64,000 nucleotides of DNA from ZC4RG42 sp003242425. Its GTDB lineage: Bacteria > Pseudomonadota > Gammaproteobacteria > Burkholderiales > SG8-39. Shown here piece by piece: positions 9,566-18,411 of the stretch. The stretch covers positions 1 to 64,000 of the forward strand of contig CALCIE010000025.1 in assembly GCA_937907425.1 (NCBI GenBank), in the 5' to 3' direction. The notes under the pieces are model-generated. The model made no database searches and was not told the origin of the DNA. It saw only the letters and a list, made by a program, of their open reading frames with translations. The position numbers and the translations under genes are program-made. The stretch's first letter is position 1, and the number at the start of each line of letters is the position of its first letter.

Positions 9566-10444
9566 CTATTCGCAGCGGAATTCGACCGCCTCTTCGGCAC
9601 CCGCGCCGGTGGTGCTCAAGCCCAGTCCGATGCGGCCGCTGCCCCGCAGGGGCACGAAGGAGCGGCGCAGCAGGAATTCCCGGTCGCCGTCGAAATGCAC
9701 GAAGGTGCCGTTGGCGGAAAGATCGAGCAGCACGAACACGCCGCCGCGATATTCGATGCGGCCGTGCAGGCGCGAAGCGCGCGGCTGCGGCGTGACCAGA
9801 TCGCAGCCCGGCTCGCGGCCGATGGTGAACTCGCGGTCCGCGCAGCTCAGATGGTGTTCGCGGCCGCGGTAGCGCAGCCACAGCCTGGCGTTCGGCAGCG
9901 GCTGCTGGGTGACCGGATTCTCCATCACGGTCAGATCCTCGCTCCAGCGCCAGATGACCTCGTAGGAATCGACGGGCAGTTCCTTGCCGCGCACGTCGAT
10001 CTGTCCCACGCGGCGCACGCCGTGCTTGAGATATTCGGGCAGCATGGCCACGGTCGGGCCGGTGGTGAGGATCTGTTCGCCCTTGGCCATCTCCTCGATG
10101 CGCGATGCGACGTTCACGGTGTCGCCGTAGACGTCGCCGTCGCGCAGGATGACTTCGCCGGCATGGAAGCCGATGCGCAGTGCCAGACCGTCGTCGCGGT
10201 CGGCCTGTGCGATCTGCATGTCCACCGCCGCGCGCAGGGCGTCGGCGGGGTTGGGGAACAGGCACATGATGCCGTCGCCGATGCTCTTGATCACGCGCCC
10301 CTGCCCGCCCACGACGATCGCCTTCATGCGCGCCATGCACGGGCCGATACGCGACAACGCGGCGGCATCGCCCAATCGCTCGTAGAGCGCGGTGCTCCCT
10401 TCCACGTCAGCGAACAGCACCGCGGCCGTCAGCGTTTGATTCAT
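9566..10444 (-). CDS. class III nucleotide cyclase with C-terminal FHA domain
   Basis: 292 residues. N-terminal class III adenylate/guanylate cyclase domain (about 1-175): LFADVEGST and KSIGDGIM hold the two metal-binding aspartates, and YGDTVNVASRI is the conserved transition-state region. An FHA phosphothreonine-binding domain (about 205-285) has GRE, SRLH and NGTFV, the residues that contact phosphopeptide. There is no membrane segment, so it is probably cytosolic. It presumably makes cAMP in response to phosphorylation-dependent partners. The ATG at 10444 starts the cyclase fold, whereas a longer reading would add an arginine-rich tail. No kinase gene lies nearby. Confidence 0.9.
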   Translation of the reverse strand: MNQTLTAAVLFADVEGSTALYERLGDAAALSRIGPCMARMKAIVVGGQGRVIKSIGDGIMCLFPNPADALRAAVDMQIAQADRDDGLALRIGFHAGEVILRDGDVYGDTVNVASRIEEMAKGEQILTTGPTVAMLPEYLKHGVRRVGQIDVRGKELPVDSYEVIWRWSEDLTVMENPVTQQPLPNARLWLRYRGREHHLSCADREFTIGREPGCDLVTPQPRASRLHGRIEYRGGVFVLLDLSANGTFVHFDGDREFLLRRSFVPLRGSGRIGLGLSTTGAGAEEAVEFRCE

Positions 10445-10729
10445 GGATTGCCGTCGGCGTCGGGCATCGTGCCCGACGGCTCTTCCCGCCTTGAGCAACG
10501 AGAATGCGATCTCGTCACGTTGACCACCTCGAACACTGCATCGCCCCACCGGCCGCAGGTACGGCGTCTCGCGCTGCGAGGGCGACGGCATAGATTAGCG
10601 CGACCGGCCGGCCGTTGACCAGGACAGCGAGCCCGCTTTGCAACCGCCCGCGCCGCAGCGTGCAGCTTAAGGGTACAAGACGCAAAGACAGCTACGAAGT
10701 TGGTGCCGATTTTCCGCACTGTTTTGCGC

Positions 10730-11386
10730 TTATGTGTCGCCGACAACGATGATGTGGACGCGATAGGGGCCGTGCGCGCCGAACACGATCTGCTGATCGA
10801 TGTCGGCGGTACGCGAAGGACCGGAGACGAGGTTGACGGCCCGCGGCAGTTCCCCGCGTTCGCTGCGCAGCAACGCCCAGGCATCCTCCATGTGCGCCAC
10901 GATGCGGTCGGCGCGCACGACGGCGACGTGGGTCTCGGGCAGCAGGCTCGCGCTGGCCGGCGTGTCCGGGCCGGAGAGCAGGACCAGCGTGCCGGTCTCG
11001 GCGATCGCAGCGTAGGCGCCGGTCACGCCCACCGGGTCGCCGGGGGATGCGGCGCCGCTGCGCAACGCGAGTCCCGCGCCGGCCCAGTCGAGCGCCGCGA
11101 GCTGAGGCGCGACGCAGCCGCGGGCCGGCAGTCCGTTGCGTGCCAGATAGGCGGCAACGGCGGCGGGCACCTCGGCCTCCGACGCGACCCGGTCGGTGCT
11201 CGCCTGCATGGCCTCGGCCTGGTTGCGGAAGCGCTCGACCAGGTCGCCTTCCACCGCGGGCAGCGGTCCGCGTGCATGGGCGCGCAGATACGCCTCCGTT
11301 TCGCCTGCGTCGGAGGATGTATGGGCGGCCTTGGCGGCGCGCAGGCGCGCCAGGATGGCCGCGCGGGCTTCTGCACTCTTAGCGAT
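10730..11386 (-). CDS. lutC: LutC/YkgG (LUD domain) lactate utilization protein, apparent ATC start
   Basis: LUD-domain protein of the LutC family (ITGAYAAIAETGTLVLLSG; conserved C-terminal SRTADIDQQIVFGAHGP). The first in-frame ATG/GTG/TTG is a GTG at 11254, which would give only 174 residues and drop a conserved N-terminus. In-frame sequence upstream encodes AKSAEARAAILARLRAAK, a typical LutC start. The frame is closed by a TGA at 11402-11404, and between that and 11254 there is no ATG, GTG or TTG. An ATC at 11384-11386 gives a 218-residue protein of normal family length, so I place the start there. A sequencing error or mutated start is the alternative. lutA is 9 kb away and no lutB is seen. 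Confidence 0.75.
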   Translation of the reverse strand: MAKSAEARAAILARLRAAKAAHTSSDAGETEAYLRAHARGPLPAVEGDLVERFRNQAEAMQASTDRVASEAEVPAAVAAYLARNGLPARGCVAPQLAALDWAGAGLALRSGAASPGDPVGVTGAYAAIAETGTLVLLSGPDTPASASLLPETHVAVVRADRIVAHMEDAWALLRSERGELPRAVNLVSGPSRTADIDQQIVFGAHGPYRVHIIVVGDT

Positions 11387-11461
11387 GATCGTCTGCCTGT
11401 CTCAAAAAACCGGCCCGAGTGTATGCGCTTCCGGGCGGTGCGATCAATGCGGGGCAAGCGG

Positions 11462-12769
11462 TCAGGGCGTAGGCGTCTCCTGCGGCGGCAGGCGGTTGAC
11501 GATGAGCTTGTCGACACGGTTGCGGTCCATGTCCACCACTTCGAACTCGTACTGCCCCCAGCGGAACTTGTCGCCCGCGAGCGGCACGCGCCCGAGCTGC
11601 ATCATCACGAAGCCGCCGATGGTGTGGTACTCGCCCGTATCCTCCTCCGGCAGCTCCTCTTCGATATCGAGCACGTCCTTGAAGCGCTCGATCGACACTC
11701 CGCCTTCGACGAGCCACGAGCCGGCGCTGCGCTCGACGATGTCGCGTTCGGCGTCCTCGTCGAGCGTGGCGATGTCGCCGACCAGCGCTTCCATGACGTC
11801 GTTGAGCGTCACCAGACCCTGCACTTCGCCGTATTCGTTGACCACGATCGCCATGGTCTGACGGTGCTTCTTGAACGCCTCCACCGTCTCCATGACCGTG
11901 AGCGTCTGCGGCACGAACAGCGGCTTGACGAGCTTGGAGGCGATGTCGAAGGGCCGGCCCGCGACCGCGTCCTCGATCAGTCCCTTGACCGGCACGAAAC
12001 CGATCACATTCTCCGGCCCGCCGCGCACCACCGGAAAGCGCGAGTGATTGCTCTGCGCGATGCGCTGCATGTTGGTCTGCAGGTCCTCGTCGAGGTCGAC
12101 GTAGACGATGTCGCTGCGCGGGGTCATCACGCCGGTGACGCGCATTTCGTCGATGCGGAACACGCGCTTCACCAGCGCCTGTTCATGTTCCTCGAACACG
12201 CCGGCCTCCGCGCCCTGCTCCATCATCGCCTGGATCTCGTCCTCGGTGACCGGCGGCTCGGTGCTCTCGCGCAGCCGCAGCAGTTTCAGCGTGCCCTCGG
12301 TCGCGAGGCTCAATATGCGCACCACGGGATAGGCGAGCGCCGAGAGCATGCGCATCGGCCGGGCGACGGCGCTGGCAATGGCTTCGGGGTTGAGCAGCGC
12401 GAGGCGCTTGGGCACGAGCTCGCCGATGATGAGCGAGGCGAGCGTGATGCAAATGACCACGATCGCCGTGCCGAGGGGCTGCGCGGCCTCGGCGAACAGC
12501 GGCCAGCGCGCGAGCCATGCGGCCACGTCGCGCGAGAGCGCCGCCTCGCCGAACGCCCCCATGGTGACGCCGATGACGGTGATGCCGACCTGGATGGCGG
12601 AGAGAAAGTTCGAAGGCTCTTTGGCCAGGGCCAGCGCCGTCTGCGCCCCTTTGCGCCCGTCCTCGGCCCACTGCTGCAGGCGCACTTTGCGCGAGGACAC
12701 CACCGCCATCTCCGACATGGCGAAGGCGCCGTTCAACAGGATGAGGAATAGCAGTATGAGTATTTCCAT
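11462..12769 (-). CDS. HlyC/CorC (CNNM) family transporter with CBS pair
   Basis: 435 residues. N-terminal DUF21/CNNM membrane domain with about four helices (residues 1-190; NGAFAMSEMAVVSSRK is typical), a tandem CBS domain pair (about 205-330; VMTPRSDIVYVD, VVNEYGEVQGLVTLNDVMEAL) and a C-terminal CorC_HlyC domain (about 345-430; EYHTIGGFVMMQLGRVP). Such proteins are linked to Mg2+/Co2+ efflux; the CBS pair binds adenine nucleotides. The ATG at 12769 begins the first helix. The gene lies 75 bases upstream of lutC. It is separated from pntB by a terminator, so it has its own promoter. Confidence 0.9.
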   Translation of the reverse strand: MEILILLFLILLNGAFAMSEMAVVSSRKVRLQQWAEDGRKGAQTALALAKEPSNFLSAIQVGITVIGVTMGAFGEAALSRDVAAWLARWPLFAEAAQPLGTAIVVICITLASLIIGELVPKRLALLNPEAIASAVARPMRMLSALAYPVVRILSLATEGTLKLLRLRESTEPPVTEDEIQAMMEQGAEAGVFEEHEQALVKRVFRIDEMRVTGVMTPRSDIVYVDLDEDLQTNMQRIAQSNHSRFPVVRGGPENVIGFVPVKGLIEDAVAGRPFDIASKLVKPLFVPQTLTVMETVEAFKKHRQTMAIVVNEYGEVQGLVTLNDVMEALVGDIATLDEDAERDIVERSAGSWLVEGGVSIERFKDVLDIEEELPEEDTGEYHTIGGFVMMQLGRVPLAGDKFRWGQYEFEVVDMDRNRVDKLIVNRLPPQETPTP

Positions 12770-12950
12770 GGCGACAGCCCCGAAAGCGGCGCATACCCGT
12801 CCGCACCGCGCAGCAGTTTGCACCGGGCGCGGCCAGGACAAAAGCCATTTCCGCACGGACCGGCGTCCGGCCCGCACAGCCCGCGACCCGAAACGCGGAC
12901 GCCGCCCGGGTACCGCACGCCGTTCAGGCGCCGCGGCCCGATCCGGACAC

Positions 12951-12980
12951 AAAAAAAGGGAGCCCGGAGGCTCCCTTTTT
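12951..12980 (-). terminator. intrinsic terminator after pntB
   Basis: Perfect 7-bp stem GGGAGCC/GGCTCCC with a four-base loop, flanked by seven A on one side and five T on the other. It can work on both strands, and it lies 24 bases past the pntB stop codon on the minus strand, where it gives a seven-U tail. Confidence 0.9.
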
Positions 12981-13003
12981 GCGCAAGTGCGATCGGCCGT
13001 CTA

Positions 13004-14419
13004 TCAGTAGTCGTCGAGCGCCTTGACGATGTCTTCCACGACCTTCTTGGCGTCGCCGAAGACCATCATGGTCTTGTCCATGTAGAACAGCGGGTTGTCG
13101 ATACCGGCATAACCGGCCGCCATCGAGCGCTTGTTCACCAGCACGGTACGCGCCTTGTGCGCTTCGAGGATCGGCATGCCGTAGATCGGGCTGCCCTTCT
13201 CCAGCGCCAGCGGGTTCACCACGTCGTTCGCGCCGAGCACGAACACCACGTCGGTGTCGCTGAAGTCGCTGTTGATGTCTTCCATTTCGAAGACCTGGTC
13301 GTAGGGCACTTCCGATTCCGCGAGCAGCACGTTCATGTGGCCGGGCATGCGGCCCGCGACCGGGTGGATGGCGTAACGCACCTGCACGCCCTTGGCCTGC
13401 AGCTTCTCGGCCATTTCCTTCACGGCGTGCTGGGCACGCGCCACCGCCAGGCCGTAACCGGGCACGATGATGACACTGTCGGCGTTGGACATGAGGAAGG
13501 CCGCGTCCTCGGCCGAACCGGAACGCACCGTCTTCTGCTCGCCGCCGTCCGCCGCGGCGCCGCCCTCGGCGCCGAAGCCGCCGAGAATGACGCTGATGAA
13601 CGAGCGGTTCATGGCCTTGCACATGATGTAGGACAGGATCGCGCCCGAGGAGCCGACCAGCGAACCGGCGATGATCAGCAGCGAGTTGTTGAGCGAGAAG
13701 CCGATACCCGCGGCCGCCCAGCCGGAGTAGCTGTTCAGCATCGAGATCACCACCGGCATGTCGGCGCCGCCGATCGGGATGATGATCAGCACGCCCAGCA
13801 CGAAGGCGATGGCGGTCATGATGATGTAGGGCGTCCAGTGGCTATCCGGCGAGGACACGAAGAACGCGATGCCGAAGCCGATCATGGCGATGGCGAGCAG
13901 CAGGTTCACCCAGTGCTGGCCCGGGAACACGATCGGCGCGCTGGAGAACAGGCGGAACTTCTTGCCCAGGCCGGCCAGCTTGCCGAAGGCGATGATCGAG
14001 CCGGAGAAGGTGATCGCGCCCACGAAGGTGCCGATGAACAACTCCAGCTTGTTGCCCGCGGGAATCTCGGCCGGCAGGTTGAACGCCGTCGGGTTGTTGA
14101 TCACCGAGATGGCGATGAACACCGCGGCCAGACCGACCAGCGAGTGCATGGCGGCGACCAGTTCGGGCATCTGGGTCATTTCGACCTTCTTGGCGATGAC
14201 CGCGCCGATGGCGCCGCCGATGACCAGCGCGACGATGATCGGTACCAGGTTCTGCGTCATCGAGAACGTGGTCAGCACGGCGATCGCCATGCCGATCATG
14301 CCGAACAGGTTGCCGCGGCGGGACGTGGTGGGGTGAGACAGGCCCTTGAGCGTCAGGATGAACAGCACCGACGCGACGAGGTACAGCAGGGCCACTTGGT
14401 TGGCAGACAGGCTAATCAT
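13004..14419 (-). CDS. pntB: NAD(P) transhydrogenase subunit beta
   Basis: 471-residue integral membrane subunit of proton-translocating transhydrogenase, which couples proton entry to NADPH formation from NADH. The first ~270 residues are eight or nine membrane helices. The C-terminal ~180 residues form the NADP(H)-binding dIII domain (VIIVPGYGLAVARAQH, IHPVAGRMPGHMNVLLAE, LGANDVVNP). It is the last gene of pntAA-pntAB-pntB, 22 bases after pntAB, and is followed by an intrinsic terminator. Confidence 0.97.
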   Translation of the reverse strand: MISLSANQVALLYLVASVLFILTLKGLSHPTTSRRGNLFGMIGMAIAVLTTFSMTQNLVPIIVALVIGGAIGAVIAKKVEMTQMPELVAAMHSLVGLAAVFIAISVINNPTAFNLPAEIPAGNKLELFIGTFVGAITFSGSIIAFGKLAGLGKKFRLFSSAPIVFPGQHWVNLLLAIAMIGFGIAFFVSSPDSHWTPYIIMTAIAFVLGVLIIIPIGGADMPVVISMLNSYSGWAAAGIGFSLNNSLLIIAGSLVGSSGAILSYIMCKAMNRSFISVILGGFGAEGGAAADGGEQKTVRSGSAEDAAFLMSNADSVIIVPGYGLAVARAQHAVKEMAEKLQAKGVQVRYAIHPVAGRMPGHMNVLLAESEVPYDQVFEMEDINSDFSDTDVVFVLGANDVVNPLALEKGSPIYGMPILEAHKARTVLVNKRSMAAGYAGIDNPLFYMDKTMMVFGDAKKVVEDIVKALDDY

Positions 14420-14441
14420 TTTTCTTCAGCTCCTTGTCGCC

Positions 14442-14750
14442 TTACGCGCCCTGATCCGACTTGGGCTGCTTCTTCTTGAACATCTCCAGCATGCGCTGGG
14501 TGACGAGGAAGCCGCCGAATACGTTCACGGCGGCAAGGCCCACCGCGACCGCACCCAGGATGGCGCCGAAGTCCGTTTGCTCGGGACCGGCTGCGAGGAT
14601 CGCGCCGACGATGATCACGGAAGACACCGCGTTGGTCACGCTCATGAGCGGCGTGTGCAGCGCGGGCGTCACGTTCCAGACCACGTGATAGCCGACGAAC
14701 ACAGCCAGCACGAACACAGTCAGGTTGACGATGATGGGATCGATATCCAT
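14442..14750 (-). CDS. pntAB: NAD(P) transhydrogenase subunit alpha, membrane part
   Basis: 102-residue membrane protein with three to four hydrophobic helices (VNLTVFVLAVFVGYHVVWNV; AVSSVIIVGAILAAG; GAVAVGLAAVNVFGGFLV). It corresponds to the C-terminal membrane segment of the single-chain E. coli PntA, which is a separate polypeptide here. It lies three bases after the pntAA stop and 22 bases before pntB. Confidence 0.95.
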   Translation of the reverse strand: MDIDPIIVNLTVFVLAVFVGYHVVWNVTPALHTPLMSVTNAVSSVIIVGAILAAGPEQTDFGAILGAVAVGLAAVNVFGGFLVTQRMLEMFKKKQPKSDQGA

Positions 14751-14753
14751 GGC

Positions 14754-15881
14754 TTAACCTTTCTTCACTGCTGCGCCATCGATGCACACCAGCGTACCGG
14801 CGATGATTTCGTCCTCGCGGTTGATGTTCAACACACCGGTCTTCGGATCGACGAGCAGATTGATGAAGTTGAGCATGTTGCGGGCGTAGAGCGCGCTGGC
14901 GTCGGCCGCGAGCATGGCCGGCAGGTTGCTCCAGCCGACGATCTTCACGCCGTGCTTGACCACGACCTTGTCCTTCTCGGACAGCGGGCAGTTGCCGCCC
15001 TGCTCCACCGCCAGGTCGACGATGACCGAGCCGGGCTTCATGGTCTTCACCACGTCCTCCGGGATCAGCACCGGAGCCGGACGGCCGGGGATCAGCGCGG
15101 TGGTGATGATGATGTCGGCGAATTTCGCGCGTTCGGCGATCGCCGCGGCCTGACGGCGCTTGTAGTCCTCGCTCATCTCGCGCGCGTAGCCGCCGGCGTT
15201 CTTCTGCGCTTCGAGCTCTTCCGGCGACAGCGGCACCTCGATGAACTTGGCGCCCAGCGACTCGGCCTGCTCCTTGGTTTCAGGACGCACGTCGAAGGCT
15301 TCGATCACCGCCCCCAGGCGCTTGGCGGTCGCGATGGCCTGCAGGCCCGCGACGCCCACGCCCATGACCAGCACGCGCGCGGCTTTCACCGTGCCCGCCG
15401 CGGTCATCAGCATCGGCATGAAACGGCCGTATTCGTTGGCGGCGACGATGACCGCCTTGTAGCCGGCGATGTTGGCCTGCGAAGACAGCACGTCCATCGC
15501 CTGCGCGCGCGTGATGCGCGGCAGCCACTCCAGGGCGAAACCGGTGATGCCCTTGGCGGCCATGGCCTCAATGCCGGCCGTGTCGTAAGGATTCAACAGA
15601 CCGATGACGATGGCGCCGGACTTGGTGAGCCCGATCTCTTCCTGCGTCAGGGCCCGTACTTTGAGGATGATGTCCGATTGGCCAAAGACCTCGGCCGCCG
15701 AGCCGACAATGGTCGCACCGGCCTCGGCAAAAGCCTGATCCGGAATCGCGGCGGCCACACCCGCGCCCGTTTGGACGAGCACTTTGTGATGCCCCCCTGC
15801 GACGAGTTTCTTGACGGTCTCAGGGGTCGCTGCTACGCGCGTTTCACCCGCGCGAGTTTCAGCGGGTATCCCGATCTGCAT
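14754..15881 (-). CDS. pntAA: NAD(P) transhydrogenase subunit alpha, NAD-binding part
   Basis: 375-residue soluble dI subunit that binds NAD(H). It has an alanine dehydrogenase/PNT N-terminal domain (IGIPAETRAGETRVAATPE) and a Rossmann domain near residues 165-200 with VLVMGVGVAGLQAIATAKRLGA. The C-terminal membrane part found in E. coli PntA is missing because it is encoded by the next gene. The ATG at 15881 follows AAGGGGAG. It heads the operon; a 7-bp inverted repeat lies 38 bases upstream. Confidence 0.96.
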   Translation of the reverse strand: MQIGIPAETRAGETRVAATPETVKKLVAGGHHKVLVQTGAGVAAAIPDQAFAEAGATIVGSAAEVFGQSDIILKVRALTQEEIGLTKSGAIVIGLLNPYDTAGIEAMAAKGITGFALEWLPRITRAQAMDVLSSQANIAGYKAVIVAANEYGRFMPMLMTAAGTVKAARVLVMGVGVAGLQAIATAKRLGAVIEAFDVRPETKEQAESLGAKFIEVPLSPEELEAQKNAGGYAREMSEDYKRRQAAAIAERAKFADIIITTALIPGRPAPVLIPEDVVKTMKPGSVIVDLAVEQGGNCPLSEKDKVVVKHGVKIVGWSNLPAMLAADASALYARNMLNFINLLVDPKTGVLNINREDEIIAGTLVCIDGAAVKKG

Positions 15882-15918
15882 GGATGCTCCCCTTGTTATT
15901 GAAATAGACGCACCTCGG

Positions 15919-15944
15919 CCACGTACGTCGATCCTGTTACGTGG
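15919..15944. promoter_or_regulatory. inverted repeat upstream of pntAA, possible operator
   Basis: CCACGTA and TACGTGG form perfect 7-bp arms separated by 12 bases, 38 bases upstream of the pntAA start codon. The arm spacing (centres 19 bases apart) would place both arms on one face of DNA. No recognised regulator motif is matched, so the operator role is inference. Confidence 0.35.
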
Positions 15945-16501
15945 GACGAAGCGGAACCCGAAAGGCCTTGCACAAAACGCCCCTACGCGCAGAACGCGCT
16001 AGCGGGCGTGGATTCGAACGACTGCGGAACGGGCATCCCCCGCGACGGAGTTCGACGAAGCGCCTGGGACGGCCTTCCTAAAAAACTGCGGGATGATACC
16101 TCAGTCAAGATTGTTTTGACTACGTGAGCCTACTTATGAGCTGATAATCCACGGTTGTTTTCTCGCAACCGCCGGGCTTGACCCATGCTAAACCGGCCTC
16201 CGCCGGACATGCGTGTCCTGCATGCGGGCAAGCGCCGCACCGGCCAGGCAGGGCGCGACAGCCGCCTCGCTCACCCCGTACAGGCACGCAAGGCTGGCGG
16301 CGGTCGCGACGCGATCCGGCGGCCCGATCGCCTGCAGGTGCCGGGCCTAAGACCGCCCGGTTGCGGCACTCGGCGTGCGGCGACGGCCTGAAAATGTTGC
16401 GCCGCCACATCTCGCGCTTGCGAATCCCTGTGGCCATTCAAGCCCCCTTTGCCGCTTTGCGGCCAAGCATACCCCGAAGGCGGCCGGCGGCCGCGGCGTC
16501 C
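15945..16501. other. long non-coding gap between pntAA and the ABC exporter
   Basis: This is the longest gene-free stretch of the window. I find no convincing start codon, ribosome site or family match. Two details stand out: an inverted repeat AGTCAA-N7-TTGACT at 16103-16121, which could be two outward-facing -35 elements, and an open minus-strand fragment at about 16190-16355 reading LACLYGVSEAAVAPCLAGAA without a start codon. The fragment may be a gene relic or chance in GC-rich DNA. The minus-strand promoter of pntAA should lie here. Confidence 0.4.
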
Positions 16502-18256
16502 TCAGTCAGCCGGTGCGACGTCGAGGAACTGCAAGGCAGCCGAACGCGCGTACAAGCCGCCCGCACGCATGAGCTCGGCGTGCGTGCCCTGATCGACGAT
16601 ACGGCCCTGGTCCATCACCACGATGCGGTCGGCGCTTTGCACCGTGGCCAGACGATGCGCCACCACCAACGTGGTGCGCCCGCGCATCAGGCGTTCCAGC
16701 GCGAGCTGCACATAGCGCTCGCTTTCGGCGTCGAGCGCGCTGGTCGCTTCGTCGAGCAGCAGAATGGGACGGTCCGCGAGCAGCGCACGCGCCAGCGCGA
16801 GCCGCTGGCGCTGCCCGCCGGACAGCCGCACGCCGCGCTCGCCCAATTCGGTGTCGAAGCCCTGCGGCAAGGCTTCGATGAATTCCAGGGCATAGGCCGC
16901 CTCGCAGGCCGCGCGCACTTCCGCCATCGACGCGTCGGGCCTGCCGTAACGTACGTTCTCCGCCACGGTCGTCGCGAAGATCACCGGTTCCTGCGACACG
17001 AGCGCGATCTGCCGCCGCACCGCGCGCGGATCGCAGCGCGCGAGTTCGAAACCGTCGATCTCGACCCTGCCCTGCTGCGGATCGTAGAAGCGCAGCAGCA
17101 GCGCGAGCACGGTGGACTTGCCCGCGCCGGAAGGTCCGACCAGCGCCACCCGTTCGCCGGCGCGTACGTGCAGGCTGAAGCCGTCGAGCGCCGGCCGGTC
17201 GGCGCGGGCCGGATAGGCAAAGCGCACGCCCTCGAAACGCACTTCGCCGCGCACGCGCCGCGGCAGCGCGAGCGGCTGTGCGGGTGCAATCACGTCGGGT
17301 CTGGTGTCGAGCAACTCGACAATGCGCTCGGTCGCGCCGGCCGCGCGCAGCAGATCGCCCCACACTTCGGACACGGTGCCCGCGCCGCTGGCGACGATCA
17401 CGGCGTAGAACACGAAAGCGGACAGTTCGCCCGCGGTGAGTTCGCCCGCCAGCACGTCGCGCCCGCCGACCCAGAGGATCACGCCGACGGCGGAAAAGGC
17501 GATGAGCATCACCGAGGAGAACAGCAGGCCGCGGTCGCGGATGCGCCCGACCGCCGAGCAGTAGGCCGCTTCCGCGCGCTCGCCGAAGCGCCTGCGGTCG
17601 ATGTCCTCGTGCGCGTAGGCCTGCACGGTGCGCACTTCGTGCACCGCTTCGTCCACGTAGGCGGAGACGTCGGCGATACGGTCCTGCACTTCGCGCGACT
17701 TGCGGCGCACGCGTCTGCCGAGCACGAGAATGGGCGCGAGCGTGAGCGGCACGCCGAAGACGGTGAGCGCGGCGAGCTTGGGACTCGTCACCACCAGCAT
17801 CGCGGCCGCGCCGATCATCATCAGCGCGTTGCGCAGGAACATGGAGAAGCCCCAGCCGATCACCGCCTGCACGAGCGTGACGTCGTTGGTGAGCCGGGAA
17901 ATGATTTCGCCGGTGCGCGTGCCTTCGTAGAAACCGGGCGAGAGATCGAGGATGTGATCGAACACCGCGCGCCGGATGTCGGTGATGACACGCTCGCCGG
18001 TGGTCATCATGAGATAGAAGCGCGCATAGCTCGCCGCCGCCATCAGTGCGGCGACGGCGACCATGCCGACGAGCGCCAGATCGAGCTGCCGCGCGTTGCC
18101 GGTGCCGAATCCCGCGTCGATCACATAGCGCAATCCCTGCCCGAGCGCCAGCACCGAGCCCGCGGCGACCACGAGTGCCGCCAGCGCCGCCGCGATCCGC
18201 CCCTTGTAGGGAACCAGGAAACGCAGCAGGGGCAGGAATCGGGGCGTGCGGTTCAT
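16502..18256 (-). CDS. ABC exporter, fused permease-ATPase (MsbA-like)
   Basis: 584-residue half-transporter: six-helix ABC membrane domain (about 20-310), then an ATPase domain (about 340-575) with Walker A GPSGAGKST, Q-loop near LVSQEPVIF, signature LSGGQRQR, Walker B ILLLDEATSALD and H-loop VVAHRLATV. All catalytic elements are intact, so it should work as a homodimer. It resembles the MsbA-related lipid/drug exporter subfamily; the substrate is unknown. The ATG is at 18256. It is transcribed divergently from the cytochrome c peroxidase. Confidence 0.92.
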   Translation of the reverse strand: MNRTPRFLPLLRFLVPYKGRIAAALAALVVAAGSVLALGQGLRYVIDAGFGTGNARQLDLALVGMVAVAALMAAASYARFYLMMTTGERVITDIRRAVFDHILDLSPGFYEGTRTGEIISRLTNDVTLVQAVIGWGFSMFLRNALMMIGAAAMLVVTSPKLAALTVFGVPLTLAPILVLGRRVRRKSREVQDRIADVSAYVDEAVHEVRTVQAYAHEDIDRRRFGERAEAAYCSAVGRIRDRGLLFSSVMLIAFSAVGVILWVGGRDVLAGELTAGELSAFVFYAVIVASGAGTVSEVWGDLLRAAGATERIVELLDTRPDVIAPAQPLALPRRVRGEVRFEGVRFAYPARADRPALDGFSLHVRAGERVALVGPSGAGKSTVLALLLRFYDPQQGRVEIDGFELARCDPRAVRRQIALVSQEPVIFATTVAENVRYGRPDASMAEVRAACEAAYALEFIEALPQGFDTELGERGVRLSGGQRQRLALARALLADRPILLLDEATSALDAESERYVQLALERLMRGRTTLVVAHRLATVQSADRIVVMDQGRIVDQGTHAELMRAGGLYARSAALQFLDVAPAD

Positions 18257-18339
18257 CGCGGCTCCGTGAATCGGAAAGCGGTTGTCATACAGGTCGATGA
18301 TGCTTCATGTGCGCGCAACCGACGCGGCATGAAACTTGT

Positions 18340-18353
18340 TTGACGCAAGTCAA
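18340..18353 (+). promoter_or_regulatory. FNR/CRP-family box upstream of cytochrome c peroxidase
   Basis: TTGAC-GCAA-GTCAA, a perfect palindrome matching the FNR/Anr/Dnr half-site spacing (TTGAT-N4-ATCAA) with one change per half. A -10-like TCAAAT at 18375-18380 would put transcription start near 18388, placing this box at about -41.5, the classical class II activator position. Confidence 0.75.
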
Positions 18354-18411
18354 CCCTTCCTCCGTGCGTCCCGGTCAAATAGCGTCGTGTATGCCTGTAA
18401 AGGAGATGTCC

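Noticed and set aside
15990..16040. GGATTCGAACGAC, resembling a tRNA T-arm
   Set aside because: The flanking bases do not form the 5-bp T-stem (two mismatches) and no acceptor or anticodon arms are present.
16120..16437. Minus-strand ORF of 105 codons in the pntAA-ABC gap
   Set aside because: Cysteine/arginine-rich shadow composition, no ribosome site and no recognisable family.
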